A stretch of 64,000 nt of DNA from Arenicola marina (taxonomy: Eukaryota; Annelida; Polychaeta; Arenicolidae): positions 22,017,911 through 22,081,910 of the forward strand of contig OZ025256.1 in assembly GCA_964019135.1 (NCBI GenBank), given 5' to 3'. The notes under the pieces are model-generated. The model was not told the origin of the DNA and did not search any database. It was given only the letters and a program-made list of their open reading frames with translations. Shown here one piece after another: positions 1-10,978 of the stretch (within the stretch, counting starts at the first letter, position 1; the number at the start of each line of letters is the position of its first letter). A program made the position numbers and the translations under genes.

Positions 1-408
1 AATTATAATGAAAGGTTTAATTATTTAGTGTCTGTCTGATGACGAATTTGTAACGAGTGTCCTGGATCTTATACGATAATAAAGTAGGAGTCGACCAGTA
101 TGCACGTAGTCTTCACTTTCGGTCAGGACCAGAACCAATTAGTGGTTATCCGGTGTAATAAGCCTTTTGAGAACCTTTACAGAATTTTCAGGTTTTCAGC
201 TTCTCCTTTTTTTGTGGGTCCCTATATTATTAGTAACAGCCTATTAAGTTAAGTAGCACCACCCCTTCCGCCCCGCCCCCCGTCGGTGTACGTGCGACCT
301 GGCCGCCGATTAAGTTGGCGGCTGGGGGAGAGCGGTGGAGGAGGGGTGTGGATGGCGGGGGCGGCGGGTAGGGGTGTTTGTGCGGGCGCTTGGTCAGTAG
401 GTTGGTCG

Positions 409-572
409 CAATGAGGAATACTATTATAAACATGGTATAGGGCCAGAACATGGCAAGAGTGGTACAAGTAACATGAAGTCTCTACCAGCAATATTAAGGG
501 CGCTGTGGCTATTTACAGGGGACCCCTATGTTATGTAAATTTTCGATTTTGCCCATGTTTTAAGCCGTGTGA
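409..572. repeat. Direct repeat, left copy (164 bp)
   Basis: This 164-bp block recurs almost unchanged at 1158-1321 in the same orientation, with only a few single-base differences. The two copies bracket 585 bp of unrelated sequence. The block has no recognised coding content and no clear terminal inverted repeat or target duplication. It could be a dispersed repeat inserted twice or the ends of a small local duplication. Confidence 0.9.
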
Positions 573-1157
573 TGATTTGGCCAATTTTGACCTCCCCCTA
601 GCCTATGAAATGTGTCTGTTCGCTCTATAAACGCCTCGTTTTGGACAGGGTTTGATTGAGAACTAAGCCCAGTTGACCTCCGTGTATGAATCAATATCGA
701 TCGGAACAATATCGATTGAAATCGGACACGATTTAACCTTGAGGAGTAAAAAATGGACCAAAATTCAGAAATCAGTAACATGTTTTCGATCCGTTCGATA
801 GGAAATAATGCTCGTCTGCGTATTATATATGCATGAACAGAACGCTCAGAAGGCGTACTATGTAACTGCCTATAGGGTACAACCCAAAAGTGCGAGGAAA
901 AGACTTAAAATCAAGAATTTCCATTTCCCGCCAAAACCTTGAGTTTGGGCGGGAAAGTAGCGTCTTTGCTATTTATAGCTACATTAAAGATATTTTTGCA
1001 AATGTTTTCGTCGATTATTGTAGTAGACATTACCTTCATACCTATTTAATGTCTTTCCGGATGTTTTTTGGCTCATTTGAACGTATCGGAAAGGGGAACA
1101 TATGTCTTTTTGTACGAACATTTATTGCTTACTTTACACATTATAAGTGTTAAATGA
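573..1157. other. Spacer between two 164-bp direct repeats; no gene seen
   Basis: The short reading frames here have no recognisable motif or splice context. The spacer contains small near-palindromes around ATATCGAT (690-720). I see no gene. Confidence 0.5.
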
Positions 1158-1321
1158 CAATGAGGGAATACTATTATAAACATGGTATAGGGCCAGAACA
1201 TGGCAAGAGTGGTACAAGTAACATGAAGTCTCTACCAGCAATATTAAGGGCGCTGTGGCTATTTACAGGAGACCCTATGTTATGTAAATTTTCGATTTTG
1301 CCCATGTTTTAAGCCGTGTGA
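1158..1321. repeat. Direct repeat, right copy (164 bp)
   Basis: Second copy of the block at 409-572. The similarity ends abruptly on both sides in both copies, which gives a well defined repeat unit. Confidence 0.9.
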
Positions 1322-2190
1322 CACTCCAAAATGACTGAAAATATGTGTTGTTGATCTGAGGGAATAAAAAAACCGTAATTTTGAGGGTAACGCAGTTATC
1401 TTTTCATGTTTTGGATAGAACACTGTCTTTTCATATTCCCATTCGGAAAATATGAGGTTTGATGAAAGATGAAAAGTAAAAGAATCAAATTTTGTCACTG
1501 AAAATTGTCCAAAGAAAGTCAATTTTGTTAATGGAAAATGCGTTATGGTAGATACCTGTGTGACATATTGGTGCCATAAAGCGCCCGTTGACGTGGGCTG
1601 GCCCAGTAGTGCAATCGACACTAGCCGAACACGCCACCTACTAGACCACGGGGCGACCCCCGTTCCGCAGCGAGAAATGGGAATCTGCAGTCCAGGACGC
1701 AGATGAAATTAAGCTTAGAACTTACTCGTAATAAATTAACATTTAAAGTGTCTTTAGCTGGCTCAGTAGGCTGATTTGTGACTACACATGATAATTCAAT
1801 GAATGATAACGTTAATGCGCGCCCAAGAAAAAAATACTAACGATAATCTGCAATGATAATAATAATATAATTATTTGTTCACGGGCGTGGTCAGAGAGGC
1901 ATGTACCAGGGCTAGGTTCCGGACACCTCACCGCTTCCTTGGATCCGCCCTGTTGTGATAGGTATACAGCTTCGATGTGACATTGATAAAACAGAATGTG
2001 TCTTTGTGTCTCCGAGGCCATGTTGTCGGGTGGCGAACTGTTCAGTATGCGTATCACTCTGGTGTTTTCAAATGATTCTACTCGCTGCCACGTGACAGGG
2101 AGTCGTTTTCCCATTGGTTGTAATACTAATGATGTGGAAACTTTGTTTTCCAAATTCAAACGTGCTAGAGGAGAGGGGAGGCACTATTAT
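1322..2190. other. No gene recognised
   Basis: Mixed-composition sequence with short overlapping reading frames on both strands and no recognisable protein motif. A weak tRNA-like string on the minus strand near 1562-1680 was not accepted. Confidence 0.4.
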
Positions 2191-2194
2191 ACAA

Positions 2195-2670
2195 ATCGGA
2201 GGGGGGGGGGGGGGCGGTGGGGTCCTCGGGTGCCGTGATGCCTGAGAGAGCGGACATTTGTGATCAAAAAATACCCCTATATAGCGGACATTTATGATAA
2301 AAAAGATACCCCTATAGAACGGCTAATTTAAAAGGTTGCGACCGAGGAGGGGGGGGGGGGGTCTGACAATGTGCGTTCATGGAGCGGATTTTGGCGGTAA
2401 AACGCCCCGACCGAGCGGAATTGGGCGGTGAAAAAGCGGGGCCTTTACCGCGCCCCCCCCCCCCCCCGGTTTCTGGCACAAAGTCTCAAGAAGACTCCGG
2501 TACGCATTAGCGTGTTTCGACGGAAATAAACTTTCGAACAATTTCTAAAGTTTGTACTGGGCCTAATGCACATCAAAGTAAAGATATGTCCCGACCGAGC
2601 GGATTTTGGCGGTGAAAAAAGGAGGGGCGGGGGGAGGCTTTACCGCCCCCCCCCCTCCCCCCCGCCCACA
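2195..2670. repeat. Cluster of G/C-homopolymer-rich repeats
   Basis: Several G or C runs of about 10 to 17 bases (about 2201, 2345, 2450, 2640) alternate with short repeated text. A unit of about 36 bp built on GCGGACATTT and ATACCCCTAT is tandem at 2251-2325. The phrase GCGGATTTTGGCGGT occurs at about 2387 and 2600 and again near 21298 and 39621, and a 'ttgcgaccg' plus G-run at 2335 matches the interior of the 21628-21954 element. These are fragments of dispersed G-tract repeats, not genes. Confidence 0.75.
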
Positions 2671-3162
2671 GCAATGTATTAACTACCCGCACTCCCCGCC
2701 CCCCCTGGACAGAAACATACTAAGGTAGGAAAAGGCTTCTGATGTCTCGACGCTCAGATGCCGCAGATGTGTACATTTGTTTTCGTCGACACGCCTTGTC
2801 TACAACTTCAAAATATTCCTGGGCCCTCATTTCATCTTCGCAGCCTCTTTTCATTGCCGAAACCACGTTAATTCGCAAACAATTTAATCCATTTTGCATC
2901 CAATGCACGCACACCACCCGTGACGCACCATCGACATTTCAAACAACCCCCCCGGGGACATGGCTCCACTCTCCCTTCCTTCTCCCATTGACGCGATATG
3001 ACCAAAAGTGGTTAAAGCGTCCTGAATAACCCACCAACCAACCATTTCAAACAACCAGTCTACGTTCGCGTCTTCTCCTCTCGACCCAATCGCTAGATGG
3101 CGCCACTGGGTGTACACATTGCACGAATCGTCTCCCGGCAAAGCATTGCAGCACTCTCGCGG

Positions 3163-3310
3163 CATGGCGGCCATGGAGCACGTGCAAGGACTGGCCCGAG
3201 ATGGCCACAACGTCATCAATACAGGGCAATGCGGGACGGGAAAGACCTACATGTTCAAGGGCCTGCCACATGATATTATTTGGCATCAACTTGACAGGTT
3301 GGGTCATGGA
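3163..3310 (+). pseudogene. P-loop ATPase fragment, PIF1-helicase-like
   Basis: In the plus frame a stretch reads GHNVINTGQCGTGKTYMFK (about 3210-3266), a canonical Walker A motif (GxxxxGKT) set in the wording typical of PIF1-like helicase N-termini in invertebrate genomes (GHN.x.TGQ.GTGKT). About 15 residues of amphipathic sequence precede it (MAAMEHVQGLARD). No Walker B, sensor or later helicase motif was found downstream, and the frame ends at 3412. This looks like an isolated exon or a fragment from a Helitron-type or other helicase-bearing element. The motif is short, so chance similarity is possible. Confidence 0.35.
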
Positions 3311-3419
3311 TCGTTCAGGGCCGGGCGGATCCGGATATACTGGACAGGGGGGCCGGTTACGGGGGATAGCCTAGGTTTTAGTTTTTATGTGTTTAAAATG
3401 GTGCCCGTATGACGTAATT

Positions 3420-4590
3420 TGAAAAGAAGGGCGTAGGGAGGGGGTTTCGGACAAAAGGGAAATATTGGATGGCGATATATACTCTTAAATCATATTACAA
3501 TCGAGCACTGGAGAGAGGCACAATACCAAACGGAGACTTAGGCTATATATAGCCCACACCATCTAGTCGTAATGTCAGCCCTGAATTATACATACATTAT
3601 GTGACTAATGCAGTGGCGGATCCATTCTTCTTACTTAATTGATTGTTATTATTTTAGACCATTTTGCGGCTTTAATACAATGTTGACAACGCTTAGACAT
3701 GAACATTTCTATGAAAAACTTGACTACCTAAATAATCAGTGGGGATAAAAAGGATGTGTAACGATTGACGTAGATCTATAGGCCTAATGACAAAATGTCA
3801 GGGTGCGGATCTAGGGGGCGGGGGAGCGGCTAGCGAGGTTGCAAGCCCACCTTGGGAACTTGAGCATACACTGGAAAAGTAGACGAAATACAATGGAAAA
3901 ACGATATTTTGTAGATGCAACCCTGAGGCGGATCCAAGGGTGAAAGGGGAGTGGGAGGGGGGGGGGGAGGTTGGTTGGTTAAGCTAAGCCATCTGCCCCG
4001 TTCAGGTTGTCAACAAATTGGTGGAACAGAATACACGGGCGTTCGCCAAGTGGATTCTGAACAACGAAATCAACAACTTTCGACTGTTTTCTCTTACTTA
4101 GACCATGTCACCTTAAAACATGTCACCTATTGGACCTAAAGGACCGATCCAGGCGTCAATCATTCACTGACGTCACTTGCTTTTATCCAATCATGTGATG
4201 AAAAAGGTCTTCCACCTGCGTTATGTAGGACAAACAAAAGTTTCAGAGATGAGTTACTGCTCACTTGTACCTCATCAGTTATCATTGTTAATGTTATACT
4301 CACGATTGAGGAAAATGGACTCAAGCGTGGGAGTGGCTTAGTGTCGGAATGTGCATCGGTCTATTTTAGACTTACCATTTGTTCACATGTCTGAGTCATA
4401 AGAGTGCCATCAAGTCTCCTATATGAGTTTATTTTTCCGGTCGTTGTTCCATGTAACACTGAAACATTGGTTCAGCATAGCTCACATATTACTCACGCCT
4501 AACCTTTACTACAAATATAATATATTTCTTGAGCTCTACCATTAAACATCCCCGGATAGGAGCCAAATACAACTCCTAACCACTGAGATC
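3420..4590. other. No gene recognised
   Basis: AT-rich sequence with one G-run near 3957. Fragments resembling the dispersed CAGTGGCGGATC terminus occur near 3610, 3785 and 3912. No coding motif, RNA gene or clear element boundary is visible. Confidence 0.4.
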
Positions 4591-4767
4591 TGACCAATGA
4601 TTGTGCTTGTCCGTCATGTCTTTTCTTATGTTACTGGAGTATCTTATCCAGATTCACGAGAGAATATCTCGTGTGGGTTTGATACACGGAGGATACACGA
4701 ACTTGTTAGAATACGGCAACAAGGTTATTCGTATAGCACCATACCATACATCCTGGATATATTGTAC

Positions 4768-5096
4768 ATGCCGGATACACCGTGGATACATGCTGGATAC
4801 ACCCTGGATACATGCCGGATACACCGTGGATACATGCCGGATACACCCTGGATACATGCCGGATACACCGTGGATACATGCTGGATACACCGTGGATACA
4901 TGCTGGATACACCGTGGATACATGCTGGATACACCTTGGATACATGCTGGATACACCGTGAATACATGCTGGATACACCGTGGATACATGCTGGATATAC
5001 CGTGGATACACCCTGGATACATGCCGGATACACCGTGGATACATGCTGGATACACCGTGGATACATGCCGGATACACCCTGGATATATACACTGGA
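4768..5096. repeat. 22-bp minisatellite, about 15 copies
   Basis: The unit is GATACATGCTGGATACACC plus GTG (22 bp), repeated head to tail about 15 times with two alternating variants (GCTGG or GCCGG; CCGTGG, CCCTGG or CCTTGG). Because 22 is not a multiple of three and the unit has few stops in any frame, long reading frames run through it on both strands in several frames. These are by-products of the repeat and not genes. Confidence 0.95.
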
Positions 5097-5375
5097 TAGA
5101 TATCATGTACACCGAATGCACCATGGTTGTACGCAGATACGCTCGATAGGCACTGGATACACTCTGGTACAGTTTTCATTGCCAACCCCATCTCTACCCA
5201 TCTCCAGTTCAGCGTGGGATTCCTCTGCGCGGAAAGGAGACACAGAGACCTCTGACCGCGTGATCATTGAAAATAACATTGTTCGTGGTTTAAATTAAAC
5301 AATTTTGTGTGTATTGCTGCTTAAAGGGCCTAACTTCAAGCCCATAAACTATTTGCCGTGGGGGGGGGGGGGGGG

Positions 5376-5430
5376 TGCTCAATAGACCGCAGATGAATAG
5401 GTCCGGGTTCGAATCCCAGACACTGGAACA
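5376..5430 (+). repeat. tRNA-derived SINE fragment (box B region)
   Basis: GGGTTCGAATCCCAG at 5404-5418 is a perfect RNA polymerase III box B. The upstream AGACCGCAGATGAATAG matches the minus-strand SINE at 30372-30445 (AGACTGCAGATCAATAG), so both belong to one tRNA-derived family. The box A half is replaced by a G-run, so this is a partial copy. Confidence 0.45.
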
Positions 5431-5639
5431 TATTTCACCCATTCATCCTTCATCGTCGTCTGCACAAAAGCGGCCTAAAACACCAATTCGTTCCATTTCC
5501 TATTTGCCGTGGATACATCTTGGTGACGAAGAAGCTGTACTTTCCTCCTCTTGTAATAAGTGGGCAACATTTGACGCCCAGCCTCGGGTGGAACAAAATC
5601 GACTCATGAAAGTGTTGCTTCGTAGATAAAAATCAACAC

Positions 5640-6210
5640 TTTTAACAAAAGAATGACGTCATAACAATGTTTTAACACAGGCGAACTGACCATACAGCTG
5701 TGAACTTTGCCGCCGTTTTTGCCAGCTCTGTCACAAATGTAACACTTGAATTCCGTAATAGCTTCAGCTAATGAATATTCATGAAACGATTTTCACAGCT
5801 CCACAGTTCGTAAGCGGAACGCCACCTACCGGCGTCGTAAACTATGTGCGTCTCCGCTCAACAAAATGGCTTGATCGTTTGCTTTGCTCACCTGCTCACC
5901 TGCTCACTTAAACTGCTTGAAATCCCCGTTTCGCAAAGAAAATGAACAGACCAGATAACGTGATTAAGCAACAATTACCGATAAATGTTTACGCCATTCG
6001 CTAGTTAGAAGTCTAAGCTTAGTTGACCCGCTTTCGCACACTGTCACTGTCACTAAAATATAATATGAAGGCAGCTCCCCGTCTGTCTGTCTGTCCCACC
6101 TATGCACCCGAGGCCCCCGCTTCATGCACCAGCACATTGACACCAACAGCCGCCGTGAACATGTTGAATGTGTCAACATTGTCGCTGGGTCCTTATCGCT
6201 TTTCCCGTCA
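5640..6210. other. No gene recognised
   Basis: Sequence with small simple repeats (CACCTGCT near 5890, CTGTCTGT near 6083) and no convincing exon. It is the immediate left flank of the nested transposon. Confidence 0.4.
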
Positions 6211-6250
6211 CCAATAGGGGAGACCGGGGCACGTTCGCTCCATTTTTACA

Positions 6251-6254
6251 TTAA
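6251..6254. repeat. TTAA target-site duplication, left
   Basis: TTAA directly abuts the left end (AGGAATAG) of the Kolobok-like element and is matched by TTAA at 10232-10235. Confidence 0.75.
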
Positions 6255-6552
6255 AGGAATAGACTAGTCCGAGGATTTGTGCGTTGGATTGTCCTTTTCT
6301 TTTTAGCATATGCAAGACAAGTAAAATATCTATTGAAATGATCAAAATTGAATATAAAAAAAATATTAAGTAAAAAGTGACGAAGGTTTTGTTGTGCAAA
6401 AAAAAATTTGGCGCAAAAGTTGGTCTTCCAAGGATCGAGTGAGAAATCGACCTTGACCTTGGATCCCGCGTCATTGGTGCTTCGAATGTTTTGAGCGCCC
6501 AGGTCAGCCATTCGTTCAACACTCAAAACAAACAAGCACATCTGGCCTTAAA

Positions 6553-6702
6553 ATGCCGACGTGTTGTGCTCCTAGTTGTGTCCGAGTAAAGGAATCAAGC
6601 CCAGATTGTTCTTTCTTCCGCTTACCATGGGATAATGCGCCAAGGATTCGTTTGTGGCTGGCAAAATTGAATCTTGTTCACCCCACCTGCCCACTAACAC
6701 GG
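6553..6702 (+). pseudogene. THAP zinc-finger segment of a Kolobok-like transposase
   Basis: The frame starts at an ATG with A at -3 and reads MPTCCAPSC..., then SFFRLPWDNAPRIRLWLAKL. This is the N-terminal half of a THAP (C2CH) DNA-binding domain: paired cysteines close to the initiator Met, the F-P loop, and the conserved Trp of the first helix. The domain should continue with a C-x2-H pair, but the frame ends in TGA after about 50 residues, either at a lost exon boundary or through decay. Its position near the left terminus of a TTAA-flanked element fits the N-terminus of a Kolobok-type transposase. A host THAP gene exon is the less likely alternative. Confidence 0.6.
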
Positions 6703-7179
6703 GCTTTGTCACCTCCATTTTGAAGAACGTTTTCTCGTCATGGAGCCGCATCGCCCCAGAGTTATACCTGAGACCTGTTCACAAACTCACTGCGGATATA
6801 TGTCAACACAAGTCAGTGAAGGAAACAAGAAAAAAGCTCCTTGCATCGGAAGAGAACGCGAGATCACGAAGAGGGGAAGTTAGTAGGCCCACAGCGGTTT
6901 GATACGGTCCGTTCACACTCACAGTCACACCACCAAGGCCAGGGTCAAGCACCTAAGCCAAGGCTAATGCTAAATTGGGCCCTTTTGACAGTTTGATAAG
7001 CTTAGCAGGCCCCCTGTCTCAACTTATAATAATATAAGTGTGGTAGTGTCAACCCAAGTCTATGATATATCAAGTAAGCTAAGTTACTAACTTATCATGC
7101 TTATATGTTTATATATTAGATCTAATAAATTCAATATAAGCTTATTTCAATCCTCATCGTCTGGACATATTTTTTAAAT

Positions 7180-7338
7180 TGGAAATGAGGGATATAATTC
7201 TTTTCAATGGAGAATGGGGCATTAACCGACCGCTGTCAATTATGTTCAGTAATCGTGAACTGGGAATTTTAATATTAAATAACTGAATATCCAGAAATAG
7301 CCAATTCTCCTTTTAATTCATCATGACCTCCCCCCCCC
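7180..7338 (+). repeat. Partial copy of a G/C-tract-bounded repeat family
   Basis: The string around GAACTGGGAATTTTAATATTAAATAAC and the closing 'tcatgacc' plus C-run match the fuller copies at 27722-28042 (plus) and 23183-23494 (minus). The left part is missing here. Confidence 0.55.
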
Positions 7339-7496
7339 CATAGATCTACCGGTACTGAGAACTGTTACCCGGCTAAAAAAACACATCCGTGGAATCCTTC
7401 ATGGCTATAATTTTTACAAAAACTGTGTTTAGTTTTTATTTCAGCAAATTACAATATGTGAATAAGTATTGAAATATGTCTTTTTCTGCATTTCAG

Positions 7497-8320
7497 CTCC
7501 TTCAGGAGCTTGAATTCGCGCAAGTGCCCCCAGGCAAGCCCGCTTCTCTAGGGGCACAACGGTAACAATGTTAAAATCCTTCGACGTTAGTAGGGAATCG
7601 ACTGTAGCTTTTATTATAATGCGGGCGCGTACAATAATATTGCTTACGTATTCTATATACCTTGTTCTATCATCTGAGATCAAAAAAGTGTGTCGACACT
7701 AGGTTGTTTCGATTATATTTTCGCGAAGAAATGTTGGAGCACACAACTGTTCCCGACCAGCCATCCGCCATATTTTTTTTTGGCGGATGTCGGTACCTGC
7801 GAATGCGAGTTAGTTCCTCCTCTCCGTTAGCATATGACTCTGCGCTAGAGGGCCTTGTCAGTCGCTCACTTTGAATTTAAGGACAACATGAGCGCCCTCT
7901 TTCATAGGTCATTGACTGTTACAAAGTTTGGGGCCCAGGCTACATATGGTTCAAATGGTGGCGGGATTCGCCAGGTGGCGCTGCATACACATGGCGGTTG
8001 GTAGGGAAAAGTCGCATGCTCCAACATTTGTTCGCGAAAATATGACTGGAACAATCTAGTGTTGACACACTGTCTTGATGTCAGAAGATAGAACAAGGTA
8101 TATAGAATACGTAAGCACAATTATTGTACGCGCCCGCATTATAATAAAAGCTAAGTCGATTCCCTACTAACGTCGAAGGATTTTAACATTGTTACCGTTG
8201 TGCCCCTAGAGAAGCGGGCTTGCCTGGGGGCACTTGCGCCAAGAGCTTGAAGAAATACCAAGCATTAATGAAACTTCTGTTGTTGAGTCACACAATGAAC
8301 TCAATGACCTTCCTGTGAAA
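7497..8320 (+). pseudogene. Exon-like segment of the Kolobok-like element, split by a MITE
   Basis: A polypyrimidine tract and CAG acceptor end at 7496. The frame reads LLQELE up to 7514 and resumes as EIPSINETSVVESHNELNDLPVK from 8252, immediately after the 728-bp MITE and the second copy of its 9-bp target duplication. The pre-insertion sequence is therefore a continuous acidic coding-like segment. No family motif is visible in it. It lies on the same strand as the THAP segment and probably belongs to the same transposase gene. Confidence 0.4.
7515..8242. mobile_element. Mutator-like MITE with long inverted repeats (inner level)
   Basis: The ends TTCGCGCAAGTGCCCCCAGG and, reverse-complemented, TTGGCGCAAGTGCCCCCAGG begin arms of roughly 230 bp (about 7515-7745 and 8020-8242) that match well along most of their length. 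The sequence is flanked by a perfect 9-bp direct repeat GAGCTTGAA (7506-7514 and 8243-8251). Very long TIRs with a 9-bp target duplication are typical of Mutator-like MITEs. There is no coding capacity. It lies inside an exon-like segment of the Kolobok-like element, so it is the youngest of the three nested insertions. Confidence 0.8.
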
Positions 8321-8329
8321 ACCAGTAGA

Positions 8330-10200
8330 CTTTTTTTCTTCTTTACAGTCATTTTTACATCAGAGCAAATAGATAATTTGCCATGATTAACAAGGCATGT
8401 TAAAAGCACCTTTTTGGCTAGTTTAGGGTTGATATGTCATGATGAATAGTGTGACGACATTTTTAGCATCTCAGAAGGTTCATAGATTGGAGTATGATGA
8501 TTGTATTAAAAAATGGCTGCATGAGCAGAATTACACAAGAGATACTGTATAGTATTTAATTACATATCCTTGACCTGTTGACACATATTGTGGGGGGAAA
8601 TACAAAACCCTGGATGGGTTATTCTCTATAACGTGGGATATACTGACCCTATTGTCTAGCTAAGGTTAATAATGATAGTTTGATAAACCTTTTTTGATTG
8701 CACATGGATTGCCAGATGCAGTTACCTTGTTTGGCAGAATGAGACCTGACCTGAGGGGGGTAAATATAACTATATATAGGTTACATAAGATGCCAGGTCC
8801 AGATTCATTTTATTATGGTTTAACTGTATCGCATATATACATACACAAGCCATTGAATTGTTTAATAAGGATATTGTAACCAGAGTAATTATTCATCGAC
8901 TGGTTGGTGAGACTGACCCAGATCACTGAAACAATGTGCAAGGTTTATTCAATGTTGATCATATACAATGTAGTGTGCTTTTGGCTAATTGAATTAAAAG
9001 CCATTAATTTTACTGTGCCAATTCTAATTGCTGGATGGCAGTTATTGTGACTTGGATAGATCTTGCTTGATCTTGATATCCTTCACATAATCAATTGGAC
9101 TCAGCAGTGACTTGCTTGATAAATACTCCAAATGTATCCTTATGGTTATCAGAATTCGAATAAACTGTGCAGGGTGCTTTTGATATAATGCCCATGAAAA
9201 TGTAGCCATCAGTTTGATTTGTTGTGATTTTTATAAAACAAATAACTGCTTACTTTGGACACCATCACAGTATGGGTGAATAAAAGATTTACTTCAAGCG
9301 TAATATAAGTTTCATGTTTTTTTTTCATATTTCTTTTGCAAAATTTTATGAAATAAGCTTACTTTCATTTGGGACAATCAGTGCCTTGACACAAAAAATG
9401 TCTACTCACTACAAAAATAAGTTCTGGACGAAGTGAATACAAAATTAAAATATTCCATAATATTAAATATTCTATAAAGTGTTTTAAATTTTAATTTACA
9501 TTATTAATTAATTATTATTGCATCCTTAATCAATTTTACACACAAAACTGTTACATTGGACACAATTTCCACCTTACGGTCATTTTCAAGCAGTGTCAGA
9601 TTTACCATTGCACTCACAACAAATATTACAATTCTGTTAAATGGTAATCACTATTTCTTAAATTCAGTATACTTTGAATACTGTTTTATGTAGCGGGAAA
9701 CAACTGTTTCCGACAGGCCTGCAGTTTTAGGTATAAGTCACACATGTCTTCTACATATACTGCTGTCGTGTATCGAAAAGAGGCCGAGTGTCCATACATC
9801 TCTGTCAATGCATCTCTCGCTTGAGACAATGTATTTGCTCGCCATTGAGTGGAAAGTCATTTTGTTGCATACGAGAGTAATTTCCTGAACCAGCAGTTGG
9901 TTTTGCCGTTTAATTTATTATCCTTTCACGTTTGACCCGCGTTCACCGCGGCTACGTTACGTTCATGATAAGGCTGCGACAGGGCAGGCTGTGTGGTCGC
10001 CTGGAACCTATGACGCGTTTTTTACGCAGCGCGCTGATTGCCTTGCGCTCTGCTCAGCATGCCGAACTCACAGTCGAGCGTGAAGCGGTAAATGTGAAGG
10101 TTTCAGTGCCAAATACTAATACTTATAGTTGGAGCCGGTAGCAACATACATTTTAGACTGATAGTTTGCATGTTGATCTATATGTAACATGCTACGCCTT
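8330..10200. other. Degraded interior of the Kolobok-like element; no domain recognised
   Basis: AT-rich sequence with only short reading frames. One frame at 8694-8879 starts at a TTG codon and has no recognisable motif. The catalytic part of a transposase should lie here but could not be identified. Confidence 0.4.
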
Positions 10201-10231
10201 GCTGGCCCAAAAACCGGACTAAACTATTCCT

Positions 10232-10235
10232 TTAA
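10232..10235. repeat. TTAA target-site duplication, right
   Basis: TTAA directly follows the right end (CTATTCCT) of the Kolobok-like element and pairs with 6251-6254. Confidence 0.75.
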
Positions 10236-10573
10236 GGTCCATAGATGCGCTAAGGTTAAAGCATGTTGTCTGACTTTTTGTTAGGTGACAGCTGTATTAT
10301 ATAGCTGTATTTTGGATCCTGTTTAGTTTGTTTCCGTCAATTGTTTTTGCTGTAGTTTGCAGTTTAGCAGAGGCACCCGACAAGGGCTAATGTGCCCCGT
10401 GACGGGGCACGTAGACCCAACCCGCGGGGCAAGTACGCCCATGGTACAAAACGCAAATAATTCGTCTGTCTTTCACCCTTTTTTTATTAGAAATACAACG
10501 TTATCTTAAACAATCTAGACACAACCAACGAAATCTTTAACAAAACACTTGGATCGCTACAAGTTACTCTGAA

Positions 10574-10978
10574 TTATTTGGTATAAATCGAATCGTGATC
10601 AGAGTTGCAATTGTGGCATACGTAGAGAGGGGACTCCATCCCTGTACATTCTCTGTGTGACCAGTCGTTACATGATGCGCATTGCACCCACACCTCTCCT
10701 TTCCTGCTTTCTGACCATGGTGATAGACACACAAGACAAATATTCAGAGGAATCATCACTAGACGAATGGCTTCTTCTTCGCTTCATTCTGTTTCTTCTC
10801 TTTGCTTTGGGTTCTTTACCTGTTTTTGATTTAGTCTTTTCTTTTGTAACACCGATAAGTTTCCTTTGCCTTTTGTTTCTGTCGCGTGTTTCGGCTTCGA
10901 TAGCTTCTTTTTCTGTGTATCGGTTAGGATTGCAGCTCGTCTTCGTTTTCTACCCTTGGTCGTTAACTTCCGGACCAT
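10574..10978 (-). pseudogene. pogo/Tigger-type transposase C-terminal tail with PHD finger
   Basis: On the minus strand a lysine/arginine-rich segment (from 10978, GRKRRRAAILTDT) leads into a cysteine/histidine segment at 10759-10574: CLVCLSPW, then WVQCASCNDWSHREC, then YVCHNC. The spacing C-x2-C ... C-x2-C-x4-H-x2-C ... C-x2-C is a PHD-type C4HC3 finger. A basic tail followed by a small PHD-like finger is the usual C-terminus of pogo/Jerky-type DDE transposases in invertebrates. The catalytic DDE domain, expected at higher coordinates, was not found. The recognisable segments lie in more than one frame, with at least two shifts between about 10940 and 10735, so the gene is dead. It lies inside the element with pogo-type ends. 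Confidence 0.6.

Larger units (their letters stand above)
6255..10231 (+). mobile_element. Kolobok-like DNA transposon (middle level)
   Basis: The termini are inverted repeats: left AGGAATAGACTAGTCCG and right, reverse-complemented, AGGAATAGTTTAGTCCGG. Both sides are flanked by TTAA. TTAA duplications are known for piggyBac and Kolobok. A THAP-type zinc finger begins 298 bp inside the left end, and THAP domains are a feature of Kolobok transposases, so Kolobok is preferred over piggyBac. The 3977-bp copy is degraded: only the THAP segment (6553-6702) and one later exon-like segment are recognisable, and a MITE sits at 7515-8242. The element is inserted close to the left end of the pogo-like element. 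Confidence 0.65.

Noticed and set aside
1562-1680. tRNA-like string on the minus strand (GTGGTCTAGTAGGTGG)
   Set aside because: No box B at the right distance and no cloverleaf can be drawn.
4597-5298. Long reading frames of 113-233 codons on both strands
   Set aside because: All are produced by the 22-bp repeat, with repeated low-complexity peptides and no start or splice context.
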